A DNA stretch of 64,000 bases from Clostridia bacterium (GCA_018399635.1 JAGYOH010000005.1:62001-126000), one strand, 5' to 3'; positions 7,996-17,888 are shown, numbered from the stretch's first letter. Translations and numbers: made by a program. Notes: generated by a model from the sequence alone, not told the origin.

Positions 7996-9660
7996 CTAGA
8001 CATCCATGATGATGGGCAGAATCATGGGCCTTCTTTTGGTCTGTTGCCAGAAGTACTCCTTGAGGTCGTCCCTCAGGGCGTTCTTGATCTGGTTCCACTC
8101 CCGGATGTTCTTCTGGTCGCACTTTTCCATGGCCTTTTTCGCCACCTGGACGGCGCTTTGGATCATGTCCTCGCTCTCCCGGACATAGACGAAGCCCCTG
8201 GAGACGATGTCCGGACCGGATTTCATCTTGCCGGTGGCCTTTTCCAGGGCCACCACCACGATGATCAGGCCCTCCTCCGACAGGATGCGACGGTCCCTGA
8301 GGACGATATTGCCCACATCCCCGATGCCGAGGCCGTCGACGAGGACGATGCCGGAATCCACCTTGGATCCCCTGTGGGTGCCTTCCTTGTCGAGTTCAAG
8401 GGATTCGCCGTTCTCCAGAATGAAGATGTTGTTGTGCGGCATGCCGAGTTCCTTGGCCAGGTCCGAATGATGCTTGAGGTGGGAGTATTCCCCGTGGACC
8501 GGCATGAAGGATCTGGCATTCACCAGACTGTGGACGAGCTTGAGCTCCTCCTTGCAGGCATGGCCGGAAACATGGACGTCGGCCAGGGTGGTGTAGATCA
8601 CCTCGGCACCGGTCTCAAGCAGCTTGTTGATGATATTTTTCACGCTCTTCTCATTGCCGGGAATCGGCGTCGAGGAGAGGACGATGGTGTCCTTCTCGCG
8701 TATGTTGATGAAACGGTGGGACTTGTTGGCCATCCTGGTCAGGGCGCTCATGGGCTCCCCCTGGGAACCGGTGGTGATGACGGCCACTTCATTGTCGGGG
8801 TAGCGGTCGATATCCTGGATATCGATGGTGGTCCCCTTGGGCAGCTTCAGATAGCCCAGTTCGATGGCCACCCCGGTGATGTTTTCCATGCTGCGGCCGG
8901 AAATGGCCACCTTGCGGTTCTCCAGGACGGCGGCGTTGACCACCTGCTGGATCCTGTGGATGTTGGAGGAGAAGGAGGCGACGATGATCCGTCCCTCGGC
9001 ATGGCGGAAGATTCTCTCGAAGGTCTCTCCCACGGAGCTTTCGCTCATGGTATGACCCTCCCGCTCCACGTTGGTGGAATCCGCCATCAGGAGGTCGACC
9101 CCTTCTGATCCGATCTGGGCGAAGCGCTTGAGGTCCATGACCTTGCCGTCGATGGGGGTATAGTCGATCTTGAAGTCCCCGGTATGCAGCACCGTTCCCG
9201 CCGGAGTGCGGATGGCCAGGGCCACGGCGTCGGGAATGGAATGGCTCACATGGATCATTTCGATGTCGAAGTGACCCAGGCGGAAGCGGTCTCCGGCATT
9301 CTTGTAGTGCATCTTGGGCTTTTGAACGTCCTTGTGCTCCAGGAGCTTGTTGGTGATCAGGTTCAGGGCCAGCTTGGTGCCGAAAAGCGGCACATTGAAT
9401 TTCTTGAGGACATAGGGGGTCGCCCCGATATGGTCCTCGTGACCGTGGGTATACACGATGCCGCGGATTTTCTGCTGGTTTTTCTCAAGATACGTGATAT
9501 CCGGAATCACGATGTCGATGCCCAGCATGTCGTCCTCAGGAAATTTCAGGCCGGCGTCCACTATGACAATATCGTTGTCGTACTCGAACACGGTCATGTT
9601 CTTTCCGACTTCTCCTAGACCACCTAGTGGAATGATCTTCAGTTTCTTATTCTTTTTCAT
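7996..9660 (-). CDS. rnjA: Ribonuclease J
   Basis: 554 residues, full length. The metallo-beta-lactamase motif is YTHGHEDHIG near residue 72. LHTGDFKID and ADSTNVEREGHT follow, and the beta-CASP region has FSSNIHRIQQ and GRSMEN. MPVHGEYSHLKHH near residue 395 supplies later metal ligands. RNase J has 5'-3' exonuclease and endonuclease activity in mRNA turnover and rRNA maturation in Firmicutes. An AGGAG lies upstream of the start at 9660. The fur terminator separates it from fur. Confidence 0.96.
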   Translation of the reverse strand: MKKNKKLKIIPLGGLGEVGKNMTVFEYDNDIVIVDAGLKFPEDDMLGIDIVIPDITYLEKNQQKIRGIVYTHGHEDHIGATPYVLKKFNVPLFGTKLALNLITNKLLEHKDVQKPKMHYKNAGDRFRLGHFDIEMIHVSHSIPDAVALAIRTPAGTVLHTGDFKIDYTPIDGKVMDLKRFAQIGSEGVDLLMADSTNVEREGHTMSESSVGETFERIFRHAEGRIIVASFSSNIHRIQQVVNAAVLENRKVAISGRSMENITGVAIELGYLKLPKGTTIDIQDIDRYPDNEVAVITTGSQGEPMSALTRMANKSHRFINIREKDTIVLSSTPIPGNEKSVKNIINKLLETGAEVIYTTLADVHVSGHACKEELKLVHSLVNARSFMPVHGEYSHLKHHSDLAKELGMPHNNIFILENGESLELDKEGTHRGSKVDSGIVLVDGLGIGDVGNIVLRDRRILSEEGLIIVVVALEKATGKMKSGPDIVSRGFVYVRESEDMIQSAVQVAKKAMEKCDQKNIREWNQIKNALRDDLKEYFWQQTKRRPMILPIIMDV

Positions 9661-9687
9661 GTTTCACTCCTAATTTTTCAAAAAATT

Positions 9688-9709
9688 AACCAGTAACAGT
9701 TTACTGGTT
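9688..9709 (-). terminator. Rho-independent terminator after fur
   Basis: Perfect 9-bp stem AACCAGTAA / TTACTGGTT with a 4-base loop, followed on the minus strand by AATTTTTT. The stem includes the fur stop codon. Confidence 0.8.
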
Positions 9710-10138
9710 ATCAAGACAATGCTTACACAATCCATAGATTTTCAGGTTATGATCGATAATCTTAAACTGGTATTTCTCTTCAACCATGGCTTCGATGTCA
9801 TCTAAAAGATCCTCCATCACCTCAATCACCTTGCCGCAGTTCCGGCAGATCAGATGATGGTGCTGGTGGGTTTCTGAATTGATTTCGTATCGGATGCAAC
9901 CGTCATCGAAATTCATCTTGGTGATCACATCGAGTTCATCGAGGACGATCAGGGTCCTGTAAACCGTCGCCAATCCGATTTTCGGATATTCCTCCTTCAC
10001 CAGAGCGTAGATCTCCTCGGTGTTCAGATGCATGTGGTCATGGTTCAAAATGGCGAGAACCACGGCCTTTCTCTGGGGAGTCAGCTTGTAACCCTTTTCC
10101 TTGACCCTATTCAAAATATCGTAAAAAATGTCATTCAT
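9701..10138 (-). CDS. fur: Fur family metal-dependent regulator
   Basis: 145 residues. The winged helix region is YKLTPQRKAVVLAILNH and GLATVYRTLIVLDEL. The dimerisation half has the histidine cluster ETHQHHHLICRNCGKV and the second CxxC in GLCKHC, which together hold the structural zinc. Fur, Zur and PerR cannot be told apart with certainty, but the HHH and two CxxC pattern is closest to Fur. I chose the ATG at 10138, with GGAG nine bases upstream; a longer start at 10153 has no good ribosome site. A 15-bp palindrome lies just upstream. Confidence 0.85.
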   Translation of the reverse strand: MNDIFYDILNRVKEKGYKLTPQRKAVVLAILNHDHMHLNTEEIYALVKEEYPKIGLATVYRTLIVLDELDVITKMNFDDGCIRYEINSETHQHHHLICRNCGKVIEVMEDLLDDIEAMVEEKYQFKIIDHNLKIYGLCKHCLDNQ

Positions 10139-10169
10139 TGTCCATATCTCCATGGGTAACTGTAATCTT

Positions 10170-10184
10170 GTGATATTCTATCAC
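10170..10184. promoter_or_regulatory. Palindrome upstream of fur
   Basis: GTGATA-TTC-TATCAC is a perfect 6-bp inverted repeat with a 3-base centre, 32 bases upstream of the fur start. On the minus strand it overlaps a possible -10 TAGAAT. It is a candidate operator, perhaps for autoregulation, though it is not a canonical Fur box. Confidence 0.4.
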
Positions 10185-10205
10185 CGATTCAGAGGATTTA
10201 CAAGT

Positions 10206-10553
10206 CTAGTCTTCTTCTACCTCGTCTTCGTCGTCTTCTTCGTCGTCATCCGCCATGCCCGCCACGATTTCCGAATACACCGGAAGGACCCTTTCGAACT
10301 CCTCGTCGCTGAGATTCAGGAAGGTGGCTCCCTCCTCGTCGTCATCCTCCTCGACCCGGAGAATCACACCCTCGTCCTCAGTGGATCCGTCCAGGGGGAA
10401 CAGGACGACGTACTCCTGGCCTTCATTTTCAAAGGACAGGACCATTTCAAATTCAGCTTCCTTCCCTTCCTCGTCGAGAAGGGTGATGTGGTTGTGGCCT
10501 TCGTGGTCGTGGTCGTGGTCATGGTCGTGTTCATGGTCGTGTGCTTTACTCAT
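10206..10553 (-). CDS. DUF1292 family protein with His-Asp-rich N-terminus
   Basis: 115 residues. The core ITLLDEEGKEAEFEMVLSFENEGQEYVVLFP matches DUF1292 (YrzB). The first 20 residues are an alternating His/Asp tract (HDHEHDHDHDHDHEGHNH) that could bind divalent metal. The C-terminus is highly acidic. The start at 10553 has GGAGG upstream and overlaps the ruvX stop by eight bases. The neighbours ruvX and ireB are conserved across Firmicutes. No molecular function is known for DUF1292. Confidence 0.85.
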   Translation of the reverse strand: MSKAHDHEHDHDHDHDHEGHNHITLLDEEGKEAEFEMVLSFENEGQEYVVLFPLDGSTEDEGVILRVEEDDDEEGATFLNLSDEEFERVLPVYSEIVAGMADDDEEDDEDEVEED

Positions 10554-11004
10554 GTGATCCCTCCGTTTTTTGATGATCCAGATAGTTTTGCAGAATGATG
10601 GCGGCCGCCACCATGTCCACCTTCGATTTGCGGTCCTTCCTCGAGACGTCACCCTTGATCAGGGCCGCCGTCGCAGACCTGGTGCTCAGACGCTCGTCCC
10701 AGGTGACGATTTCTATGGCCTTGTCGAGGACTCCCCCGTAGATGATTTTTTTTCGCAAGTGACCGATGAAACTCATGGTCTTCTCTCCCTGGCTGCCCAG
10801 GGTCCCGTTCATATGATAGGGCATGCCCGCCACGATTGTCGTGGCCTCCCATTCTAAAACCAGGGCGATCAGGTGATTGAGATCCTTCTTGAGGCCCTGC
10901 CGCCGATAATTCTCCACCGGGCTTGCAATGGTCCGGCTTTCGTCGCTCAAGGCGATGCCGATGGTGGCATCCCCGATGTCCAGTCCCATGATTCGATTCA
11001 TCAT
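10546..11004 (-). CDS. ruvX: Putative pre-16S rRNA nuclease / Holliday junction resolvase RuvX
   Basis: 152 residues of the YqgF family with an RNase H-like fold. The first strand IMGLDIGDATIGIALSDE carries the catalytic Asp, TIVAGMPYHMNGT the next motif, and VTWDERLSTRSA with KVDMVAAAIILQNYLD the later acidic residues. The start at 11004 overlaps the aldo/keto reductase stop as ATGA, with AAAGGTG upstream. The family is implicated in maturing the 5' end of 16S rRNA; resolvase activity is debated. Confidence 0.92.
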   Translation of the reverse strand: MMNRIMGLDIGDATIGIALSDESRTIASPVENYRRQGLKKDLNHLIALVLEWEATTIVAGMPYHMNGTLGSQGEKTMSFIGHLRKKIIYGGVLDKAIEIVTWDERLSTRSATAALIKGDVSRKDRKSKVDMVAAAIILQNYLDHQKTEGSHE

Positions 11005-11963
11005 ATCACCTTTATGCACATTTGTGGACAGGCTCCGGCGCAATACCCGCACATGAGACACTTGCCGGGATCCACCACCGCCTGACCCTTTTCAATTCTC
11101 AGGGCCTGCTGGTGGCATTTCTTTACACAGGCCCCGCAACCGGTACACCAGTCGTGGATCAACAACCTGCGCCTGGTGCCGGCGATGCCCCTTTTCACCT
11201 CTTCTGGAATCTCCTCCCCCTTGAAAAGCAGGGTGTTGGCCAGGATTTCGTCGACGGACTGCATGCCGACGGCCACGGCATCGAGACAGTCCAACCCCCG
11301 GACGTAGGCCATGGCGGCCTCATAGTCCTTGATGAAATGACCGCCACCCAGGGGTTTCATGCCGTAGACCAGGGCTCCCCTGGCCTTGAGGGCCCTGAGG
11401 AGGGGAAGACTCTGGGCCATGGTCCCGTCGGCGATGCCCAGACCCTTTTCGTTGGTGATGGCCATCACGACGTCGATCCCCGGAGTCTTAAGAGCCCCCT
11501 CAAGGGCGGCGATGTGGTGGGTGGAGATGCCGAATCCCCGGATCAGACCCCGCTCCTTGGCTTTCTTGAAGTAATCCACGGCCCCCGAGTGACCCCTCAG
11601 GGTATGGATGGACTCCTGCTCGTGGAGGAGAAAAAAATCCACATAATCCGTCCCCATCTCATGGAGGGCCTTGTCGAGGCTGGTCCTGGCCGTGGTCTCA
11701 TCGTAGGCGTAGGACTTGGTGGCGATGACGATTTCATCCCGGGGCACTCGTTCAAGCAGGGCCTTGAAAAAATGATAATTGTCGTAAAGCTCGGCCGTAT
11801 CGAAAAAATTGACACCTTCCCTGTAGGCTCTTTCCATTAATAAAGCCCCGAAAGAAACCTCGAAGTCTCTTTGCAAGGGCCCTATGGTCAAAGTACCGTA
11901 ACAGAGTTGAGAGACAAATTTTCCAAGCAGGGGCTGATAAATCTGCAGCCTGCTATTTTTCAT
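11001..11963 (-). CDS. Aldo/keto reductase with C-terminal 2[4Fe-4S] ferredoxin domain
   Basis: 320 residues. Residues 1-255 form the AKR barrel with [11 protein letters not shown] (catalytic Asp and Tyr), IATKSYAYD (Lys) and FFLLHEQES (His). Residues 270-320 hold two cysteine clusters, [12 protein letters not shown] and [12 protein letters not shown], giving two [4Fe-4S] centres. Such fusions are frequent in Clostridia, and their physiological substrate is unknown. The gene lies between ireB, whose stop it overlaps, and ruvX. A ferredoxin-linked reductase role is inferred from the domains only. Confidence 0.88.
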   Translation of the reverse strand: MKNSRLQIYQPLLGKFVSQLCYGTLTIGPLQRDFEVSFGALLMERAYREGVNFFDTAELYDNYHFFKALLERVPRDEIVIATKSYAYDETTARTSLDKALHEMGTDYVDFFLLHEQESIHTLRGHSGAVDYFKKAKERGLIRGFGISTHHIAALEGALKTPGIDVVMAITNEKGLGIADGTMAQSLPLLRALKARGALVYGMKPLGGGHFIKDYEAAMAYVRGLDCLDAVAVGMQSVDEILANTLLFKGEEIPEEVKRGIAGTRRRLLIHDWCTGCGACVKKCHQQALRIEKGQAVVDPGKCLMCGYCAGACPQMCIKVI

Positions 11964-12204
11964 CGATGTAGGACTTGATCAACTCGATGATGATTTCATC
12001 CCGGTCGATTTCCCGGATCAGTTTTCTGGCGTCGTGATGACTCGTGATATAGGTGGGATCACCTGAGATCAGATAACCCGTCAACTGGCTGACAGGGTCA
12101 TAGCCCTTGGCGCTCAAGGCATTGTAGACCTGGGTCAGAACGGACTTGATCTCTTCTTCGGAACTGCGGTCAAATTCAAAACTCGAAGTTTTATTATCAC
12201 TCAT
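11953..12204 (-). CDS. ireB: IreB family regulatory phosphoprotein
   Basis: 83 residues, the family length (formerly DUF965). The conserved block runs [20 protein letters not shown], followed by [21 protein letters not shown]. In Enterococcus IreB is a substrate of the Ser/Thr kinase IreK and affects cephalosporin resistance; TSS-type residues near the N-terminus could be phosphorylated here. It lies directly downstream of alaS, as in most Firmicutes. No IreK or IreP homologue is in the window. Confidence 0.93.
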   Translation of the reverse strand: MSDNKTSSFEFDRSSEEEIKSVLTQVYNALSAKGYDPVSQLTGYLISGDPTYITSHHDARKLIREIDRDEIIIELIKSYIDEK

Positions 12205-12245
12205 ACAGTCACCTCCTAATACTCTTATTATATACCCTGCTGCCT

Positions 12246-14879
12246 CTATTTAAGCATATTTTTCGCGATTTGAACAACTTTTTCAAGAGCCTGTTCCATG
12301 GATTCCGGGTCACTGCCGCCCGCCTGGGCCATGTGGGGCTTGCCGCCGCCGCTGCCCCCGGAGAGCCTGGCCACCTCACGGACCACGTTTCCGGCATGCA
12401 GGCCCATTTCAATGGCCCTGGGAGAGGCCATGGCGATATAGACCACCTTGTCCGGAGTCCTGGTGCCCAGAACGATGAGATACTCCTGAAGCCGGTTTTT
12501 CAGCCGGTCCCCCATTTCCCGGAGCACGTTGACGTCGATGTCGTCGAAGCCGTGGGTGAAGATGTCGACGCCCTCGAGGCTGACCCGTTCCTCCAATATG
12601 TTTTCCAGCTGCTTGGAAGCCACTTTGGTTTTAAGGAGTTCGTTCTCCTTCATCAACTGCTTCATGTCCTGGACCATGTGCCGGGACCGGGTGAGGATTT
12701 CCTCCTTGTTGACCTTGATGACTTCGAGGACTTCATTGAGGGTCCTTTCGAGATCCCGGTAGTAGTCGATGGCGGCCTCGCCGGTCAGGGCTTCGATGCG
12801 CCGCGTGCCGGCGGCAATGCCGTTTTCCGAAAGAATCTTGAAGAGATTGGCCTCCCCGGTGTTGCCGAGGTGGGTCCCGCCGCAAAGCTCCATGGAAAAA
12901 TCCCCCGCCGAAACGACCCTGACCCGGTCGGCGTATTTTTCATCAAAAAGCGCCATGGCCCCCAGGGCCCTGGCCTCCTTCAAGGGCATTTCCCTCACCG
13001 CCACCGGCAGTCCCTTTTGGATTTCCCTGTTGACGATGGCCTCGACCTCCTGCAGTTCCTCCCGGGTCAGGGGTCCGAAATGGGTGAAATCGAATCTCAG
13101 ACGCTGGGAATCCACATAGGAACCCGACTGCTCCACATGGTCGCCCAGGACCATTTTGAGGGCCTTGTGAAGGAGATGGGTGCTGGTGTGGTTTTTGGCC
13201 GTGGCCCTTCTTGTGACGCCGTCCACCTTGAATACCAGGGTCACGCCCACCTCGAGGTCCCCCTCGACGAGGGTCCCTTCATGCAGGATGACGCCGCCCT
13301 TGCTTTTCTGGGTGTCGGTGACCCTGACCTTGACCCCCGGCCCCTCGATCAGACCCCGGTCCCCCACCTGGCCGCCGCTTTCGGGATAAAAGGGTGACCT
13401 GTCGGTGACGATCTGCACCGCATCGCCAATGCCTGCACCTTCAACCATTTCCATGTCCTTGAGGATCCCCACGCACTTGCCCTCGGCTTCAAGGCTTTCA
13501 TAGCCCAGAAAGGCCGTGGCGGGAAGTTCCTTCAGCAAAAGGGAGACTTCCTCTTCCCAGCCGGTGCCCTCGCCTTTTTCCCGGGCTTTTCTGGCCCGGT
13601 TTCTCTGGGCTTCCATGGCTTCGTTGAAACCCGCTTCGTCCACCCTCATGCCGATTTCCTCAAGAATCTCCTTGGTGAGATCCAGGGGGAATCCGTAGGT
13701 GTCATAGAGCTTGAAGGCCTCCTCCTTGGGCAGGATCCCCCGGTCCTTGTAGGTTTCGATATAGTCCATGAGGATCTGGTTCCCCTGGTCGATGGTTTCG
13801 CTGAAACGGTTTTCTTCGTGTTCAATGACCCGCAGAATGAAATCCTTCTTGGTTGCCAGGTTTTCGTAGGCCTCCCTGGACTGGTCGATGACCACCTTGG
13901 CCACCTCGGTGAGGAAGGGGCCTTCGATACCCAGGAGCTTGCCGTGACGGGCGGCTCTTCTCAGAAGACGCCGAAGCACGTAGCCCCTGCCTTCGTTGTT
14001 GGGCAGCACGCCGTCGCTGACCAGAAAGGTCACGGCCCGGATATGGTCCGTGATGATGCGGATGGAGACGTCATCCCGGGGATCGGCCTGGTAGGGCCTG
14101 CCGCTGATGGCCACCACCTTGTCGAGAATCGCCCGGATGGTATCCACTTCGAAAATCGAGTCGACCCCCTGGAGCACGGCGGCGATGCGCTCAAGGCCCA
14201 TGCCGGTATCGATATTCTTGTTGTCAAGCTCCGAATAGCTGCCATCCTCATTCTTGTTGAACTGGGTGAAGACGTGGTTCCAGAACTCCAGAAACTGGTC
14301 GCATTCGCAGCCGGGCAGGTGGTCCGGGTCACCGCAGGAGTAGGTCTCCCCCCGGTCATAGTAGATCTCGGAACAGGGGCCGCAGGGCCCCACGCCGATT
14401 TCCCAGAAATTGTCCTCCTTGCCCAGACGGACAATCCGGTCCTCGGGGATTCGAATCTGGTCCTTCCAGATGTCGTAGGCTTCGTCATCCTCATAGTAGA
14501 CCGTCGCCCAGAGCTTTTCCTCGGGGATTTCAAGGACCTTGGTGGCGAACTCCCAGCCCCAGGCCAGGGACTCCTCCTTGAAGTAGTCTCCGAAGGAAAA
14601 ATTTCCCAGCATTTCAAAAAAAGTGGCGTGGCGGGCCGTCTTGCCCACATTTTCGATGTCGCCGGTCCTGATGCATTTCTGGCAGGTGGCCATCCGTCTG
14701 CCGGGTGGTTCCTCGGCTCCGGTGAAGTAGTTTTTCAGAGGGGCCATCCCCGCATTGATGAGAAGCAGGCTCTTGTCGTTCTTCGGCACCAGGGAATAGG
14801 ATTTTTCCACGTAGTGCCCCTTCGATTCAAAAAATTCCAGAAACGCCCTTCTGATTTCATTGAGTCCCATCTGTTTCAT
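12246..14879 (-). CDS. alaS: Alanyl-tRNA synthetase
   Basis: 877 residues, full length. The class II catalytic core begins [17 protein letters not shown]. The editing domain has the HxxxH site in [12 protein letters not shown] and the partner cysteine and histidine in [12 protein letters not shown]. The C-terminus is the glycine-rich C-Ala domain ([17 protein letters not shown]). The start at 14879 has AAGGAGG eight bases upstream. An in-frame ATG further upstream falls inside the T-box terminator and was rejected. Expression is controlled by the T-box leader upstream. Confidence 0.97.
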   Translation of the reverse strand: MKQMGLNEIRRAFLEFFESKGHYVEKSYSLVPKNDKSLLLINAGMAPLKNYFTGAEEPPGRRMATCQKCIRTGDIENVGKTARHATFFEMLGNFSFGDYFKEESLAWGWEFATKVLEIPEEKLWATVYYEDDEAYDIWKDQIRIPEDRIVRLGKEDNFWEIGVGPCGPCSEIYYDRGETYSCGDPDHLPGCECDQFLEFWNHVFTQFNKNEDGSYSELDNKNIDTGMGLERIAAVLQGVDSIFEVDTIRAILDKVVAISGRPYQADPRDDVSIRIITDHIRAVTFLVSDGVLPNNEGRGYVLRRLLRRAARHGKLLGIEGPFLTEVAKVVIDQSREAYENLATKKDFILRVIEHEENRFSETIDQGNQILMDYIETYKDRGILPKEEAFKLYDTYGFPLDLTKEILEEIGMRVDEAGFNEAMEAQRNRARKAREKGEGTGWEEEVSLLLKELPATAFLGYESLEAEGKCVGILKDMEMVEGAGIGDAVQIVTDRSPFYPESGGQVGDRGLIEGPGVKVRVTDTQKSKGGVILHEGTLVEGDLEVGVTLVFKVDGVTRRATAKNHTSTHLLHKALKMVLGDHVEQSGSYVDSQRLRFDFTHFGPLTREELQEVEAIVNREIQKGLPVAVREMPLKEARALGAMALFDEKYADRVRVVSAGDFSMELCGGTHLGNTGEANLFKILSENGIAAGTRRIEALTGEAAIDYYRDLERTLNEVLEVIKVNKEEILTRSRHMVQDMKQLMKENELLKTKVASKQLENILEERVSLEGVDIFTHGFDDIDVNVLREMGDRLKNRLQEYLIVLGTRTPDKVVYIAMASPRAIEMGLHAGNVVREVARLSGGSGGGKPHMAQAGGSDPESMEQALEKVVQIAKNMLK

Positions 14880-14899
14880 CTCATTGTCCTCCTTCGTGA

Positions 14900-15145
14900 A
14901 ATTAAAAAAACCCCCAAATGATGTCATAGGGGCGCTTTACCGCGGTACCACCCTACTTGACGGTCCCCGGGGACCGTCATCTTTAGAGGTTCATGGTGTC
15001 TTTAACGCGACCCTGCGTCAACCTTGTTGGGGTTGAGACTTAAGGATGGAGCAGCCTTCGACAATCGTAAAGGTCTTTCAGCCAGGGGACCTTTTCTCTT
15101 GGTGGCGACCGTCTACTATTTTCCATCACCGTCTAAAATTTTCAG
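14900..15145 (-). promoter_or_regulatory. T-box leader of alaS
   Basis: The minus strand contains the T-box core AGGGTGGTACCGCGG (rc of 14942-14956), which base-pairs with uncharged tRNA ends. A GC-rich hairpin precedes it (GACGGTCCCC / GGGGACCGTC). A terminator stem GCCCCT ... GGGGTTTTTTT follows just before the alaS ribosome site. A GCT triplet in the upstream stem region (AAGGCTGCTCC) is a plausible alanine specifier, but I cannot fold stem I with confidence. Confidence 0.88.
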
Positions 15146-15153
15146 TTGCACCC

Positions 15154-15182
15154 ATTATATCAAATAAGCCCCGTTTTGGAAA
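15154..15182 (-). promoter_or_regulatory. Promoter of the alaS transcript
   Basis: TATAAT (15154-15159) with TTTCCA 17 bases upstream (15177-15182) on the minus strand. The promoter overlaps the last codons and stop of mnmA. Confidence 0.6.
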
Positions 15183-16233
15183 TCCCCAAATTTTTTTCAA
15201 TGATGCCGCCGCCCAGAAGCCGGTCTTCTTCATAGAAAACCATGGACTGACCCGGTGTCACCGCCCGCTGGGGGGTGTCGAAGACGACCTTGAGCCGGTC
15301 CCCCTCGAGTACCGCCACGCAGGGGGCTCCCTGGTGGGCGTAGCGGATCTTTCCCGTGACCCGCCTGGGCCTTTTGAAATCCTCCCCCCCGGCAATGAAA
15401 TTCACCCGGGTCAGATAAAGACCGGTCCTGTAAAGGACTTCATCGGGGCCGAGCACCACCTCAAGGCTTTCAGGCCGGATCTCGACCACGTACAGGGGCC
15501 TGCCGAAACTGATGCCCAGACCCTTTCTCTGGCCGATGGTGTAGTGGACGATTCCCCGGTGGGGACCCAGAACCTCCCCCTCCCCGGAGACGAAATTCCC
15601 CCGGCCTTCCTTCACGCCATGGTCGATGAGGTACCTGCCGTAGTCCTTGTCTTCAATGAAACAGATTTCCTGGGAATCCTTCTTCTTGTGGAGGGTCAGA
15701 CCCAGGGTCTTGACCATATCCCTGAGGACTTCCTTGGAATCCACCTCCCCCAGGGGCATGAGCAGGTGCCTGAGCCGCTCCTGATCGAGGTTGTAGAACA
15801 TGTAGGTCTGGTCCTTTTCCCGGAACCGGGGCAGGGTCACCTCGATTTCCTCCCCCCGCCGCCTCAGCCTGACGTAGTGGCCCGTGGCCAGGTAATAGGC
15901 GCCGAGCCTGAAGGCTTCCTCGAGGAGGGCGCCGAACTTGATGTGCTCATTGCAGGCCACGCAGGGATTGGGGGTCAGGCCTTCCTGGTAGGCCTTGACA
16001 AAGTAATCCGTGACATGGGTCTTGAAGGGCTTCGTGAGGTCCACCACATGGCCCTCGATGCCCAGGGCATCGGTCACCCTGAGAAAGTCCCGGTGGCCCT
16101 CCTCCCCCACGTCTTCGGCCACCCGCATGTGAAGGCCCTTGACCCGATAACCCTGTTTCTTGAGGATCATGGCCACGGCGGTGGAGTCCACCCCGCCGCT
16201 CATGGCCACCACCACGGTATTTTTATCCAGCAT
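15160..16233 (-). CDS. mnmA: tRNA 2-thiouridylase MnmA
   Basis: 357 residues. The PP-loop for tRNA adenylation is VAMSGGVDSTAV near residue 8. The two catalytic cysteines are in NPCVACNEHIKFG (about residue 95) and SQEICFIEDKDY (about residue 195). MnmA puts sulfur on C2 of wobble uridine in tRNA-Lys, Glu and Gln. It follows iscS and iscU in the same direction, and IscS is the sulfur donor, so the genes form a functional unit. The alaS promoter lies in its 3' end. Confidence 0.96.
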   Translation of the reverse strand: MLDKNTVVVAMSGGVDSTAVAMILKKQGYRVKGLHMRVAEDVGEEGHRDFLRVTDALGIEGHVVDLTKPFKTHVTDYFVKAYQEGLTPNPCVACNEHIKFGALLEEAFRLGAYYLATGHYVRLRRRGEEIEVTLPRFREKDQTYMFYNLDQERLRHLLMPLGEVDSKEVLRDMVKTLGLTLHKKKDSQEICFIEDKDYGRYLIDHGVKEGRGNFVSGEGEVLGPHRGIVHYTIGQRKGLGISFGRPLYVVEIRPESLEVVLGPDEVLYRTGLYLTRVNFIAGGEDFKRPRRVTGKIRYAHQGAPCVAVLEGDRLKVVFDTPQRAVTPGQSMVFYEEDRLLGGGIIEKNLGISKTGLI

Positions 16234-16254
16234 GTTTCACCTCGTATTCCTTGT

Positions 16255-16704
16255 CTAGAATTCCAGTTGAACCAGGTCGTGGTCGTGATGACCGTCGTCC
16301 CCGGGGTCAAAACCCTCCAGTTCCTCGAAGACCTTGCCGGTCTTGTTGGCATAATCCAGAACAGCCGCCTTGAGGGCCTGTTCCGCCAGCACCGAGCAGT
16401 GGATTTTCACCGCCGGCAAGCCTCCCAGGGCCTCGAGAACCTCCTGGTTGGTGAGTTTGAGGGCCTCCTTGACGGTTCTGCCCTTGACCATCACCGTGGC
16501 GATGGAGCTGGAGGCGATGGCGGAACCGCAGCCGAAGGTTTTGAATTTGATATCCGTGATCACTTCCTTGTCGTCGATGAGCAGATAGATCTTCATGATG
16601 TCGCCGCAGGACACGTTCCCCACCTCGCCCACACCACTGGCGTCGGGGATGTCTCCGACGTTTCTCGGATTCATGAAGTGGTCCATGACCTTTTCACTGT
16701 ACAT
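16255..16704 (-). CDS. iscU: Iron-sulfur cluster scaffold IscU/NifU N-terminal type
   Basis: 149 residues. Three conserved cysteines are in GNVSCGDIM (about residue 33), FGCGSAIASSS (about 58) and KIHCSVLAEQAL (about 100), the ligands of the transient cluster. The C-terminal tail is His/Asp rich (DDGHHDHD). The protein receives sulfur from IscS and assembles [2Fe-2S] clusters. The start overlaps the iscS stop as TAATG. The sequence is of the short NifU type found in Clostridia rather than SufU. Confidence 0.93.
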   Translation of the reverse strand: MYSEKVMDHFMNPRNVGDIPDASGVGEVGNVSCGDIMKIYLLIDDKEVITDIKFKTFGCGSAIASSSIATVMVKGRTVKEALKLTNQEVLEALGGLPAVKIHCSVLAEQALKAAVLDYANKTGKVFEELEGFDPGDDGHHDHDLVQLEF

Positions 16705-17888
16705 TACGCCCGACCTCCTTGCACGGCCTCGTAGAGGGGTGACATTTCCCTGAGTCGCAGAATCACGGCGGGAAGCTTTTCAAGGACGTAATCCACGTCC
16801 TCCTCCGAGGTGAAATCCCCTACGGAAAGTCTCAGAGACCCGTTGGTGTACTCGTGGGAGAGTCCGATGGCCATGAGGACATGGGAGGGATCGAGGGAGC
16901 CCGAGGTGCAGGCGCTGCCGCTTGATGCCGCGATGCCGAGATGGTCGAGCAAAAGGATCATGGCCTCCCCTTCCACATACTTGAAGCAGAGATTGACATT
17001 GCCCGGATGCCGCTCGGTGGGATGACCGTTGTAGACCACCTCGGGTACCGCACTGAGAATCCCGTCCTTGAGCTTTTCTCTGAGGGCGGTCAGTTTCTCG
17101 ATATGGGCCTGGAGATGGAGGCCGGCCAGTCTGGCCGCCTCGCCGAAACCGACGATGGCCGGGATATTTTCCGTTCCCGCCCGTCGCTTGTTCTCCTGGG
17201 CGCCGCCGTGGATGAAGGGGGTGATCCGGGTCCCCTGCCTGACATACAGGGCCCCGATCCCCTTGGGTCCGTAAATCTTGTGGGCCGACATGGACAGCAG
17301 GTCGATCCGGTCATGGTCGACATCGATGGCCACGTTGCCCAGGGCCTGCACCGCGTCGGTGTGGAAGAGGACTCCCCGGGCCCTGGCGATCTCCCCGATG
17401 GCCTTGACGGGCTGCATGGTGCCGATTTCATTGTTGACGTACATGACGGTGATGAGGATTGTCTCCGGTCTGATGGCCTCTTCCAGGGCTTCAAGAGAAA
17501 TCATTCCCTGATGGTCCACCTCTAGATAGGTCACCTCGAAACCCTGTTTTTCAAGGGCTTCACAGGTGTGCAGAATAGCGTGGTGTTCGATCTTCGTGGT
17601 GATCAGATGGTTGCCCCTGCCCTTGGCCTTCAGGTCCTGGGCGATGGATTTCAGGGCCCAGTTGTCGGATTCCGTGCCGCCGGCGGTGAAAAATATTTCA
17701 GAGGGCTTCGCCCCGATGAGCCTGGCAACTTCTTCCCGGGCGACGTTCATGGCCGCCTTGGCTTCCCGTCCCACCTCGTAAATGCTCGAGGCGTTGCCGT
17801 AGTACTCAGTGAAGTAGGGCAGCATGGCCTCGACGACCTCGGGCTTGACGGGGGTGGTGGCTGAATAATCCAGATAGACTTTTTTCAT
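16704..17888 (-). CDS. iscS: Cysteine desulfurase IscS/NifS
   Basis: 394 residues. The N-terminal VYLDYSATTPVKPEV, the PLP lysine in SAHKIYGPKGIGAL (about residue 203) and the mobile catalytic cysteine loop SSGSACTSGSLDPSHVL (about 325) identify a group I cysteine desulfurase. It removes sulfur from cysteine for iron-sulfur clusters and tRNA thiolation. The start at 17888 is set by homology, since a longer upstream reading runs through the Rrf2 gene. It sits between the Rrf2 regulator and iscU in one transcript. Confidence 0.96.
   Translation of the reverse strand: MKKVYLDYSATTPVKPEVVEAMLPYFTEYYGNASSIYEVGREAKAAMNVAREEVARLIGAKPSEIFFTAGGTESDNWALKSIAQDLKAKGRGNHLITTKIEHHAILHTCEALEKQGFEVTYLEVDHQGMISLEALEEAIRPETILITVMYVNNEIGTMQPVKAIGEIARARGVLFHTDAVQALGNVAIDVDHDRIDLLSMSAHKIYGPKGIGALYVRQGTRITPFIHGGAQENKRRAGTENIPAIVGFGEAARLAGLHLQAHIEKLTALREKLKDGILSAVPEVVYNGHPTERHPGNVNLCFKYVEGEAMILLLDHLGIAASSGSACTSGSLDPSHVLMAIGLSHEYTNGSLRLSVGDFTSEEDVDYVLEKLPAVILRLREMSPLYEAVQGGRA

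Noticed and set aside
10500-10550. Short tandem repeats of GTCGTG/GTCATG, which could suggest a satellite or CRISPR-like array.
   Set aside because: They are the His-Asp codons of the DUF1292 N-terminus, with no spacer structure.
14880-14927. A longer alaS start 16 codons upstream.
   Set aside because: It lies within the T-box terminator, while the ATG at 14879 has an ideal ribosome site.
15046-16734. A 562-codon open frame on the plus strand opposite mnmA and iscU.
   Set aside because: It is antisense to two conserved genes, lacks a ribosome site, and owes its length to the GC-rich third positions of the real genes.
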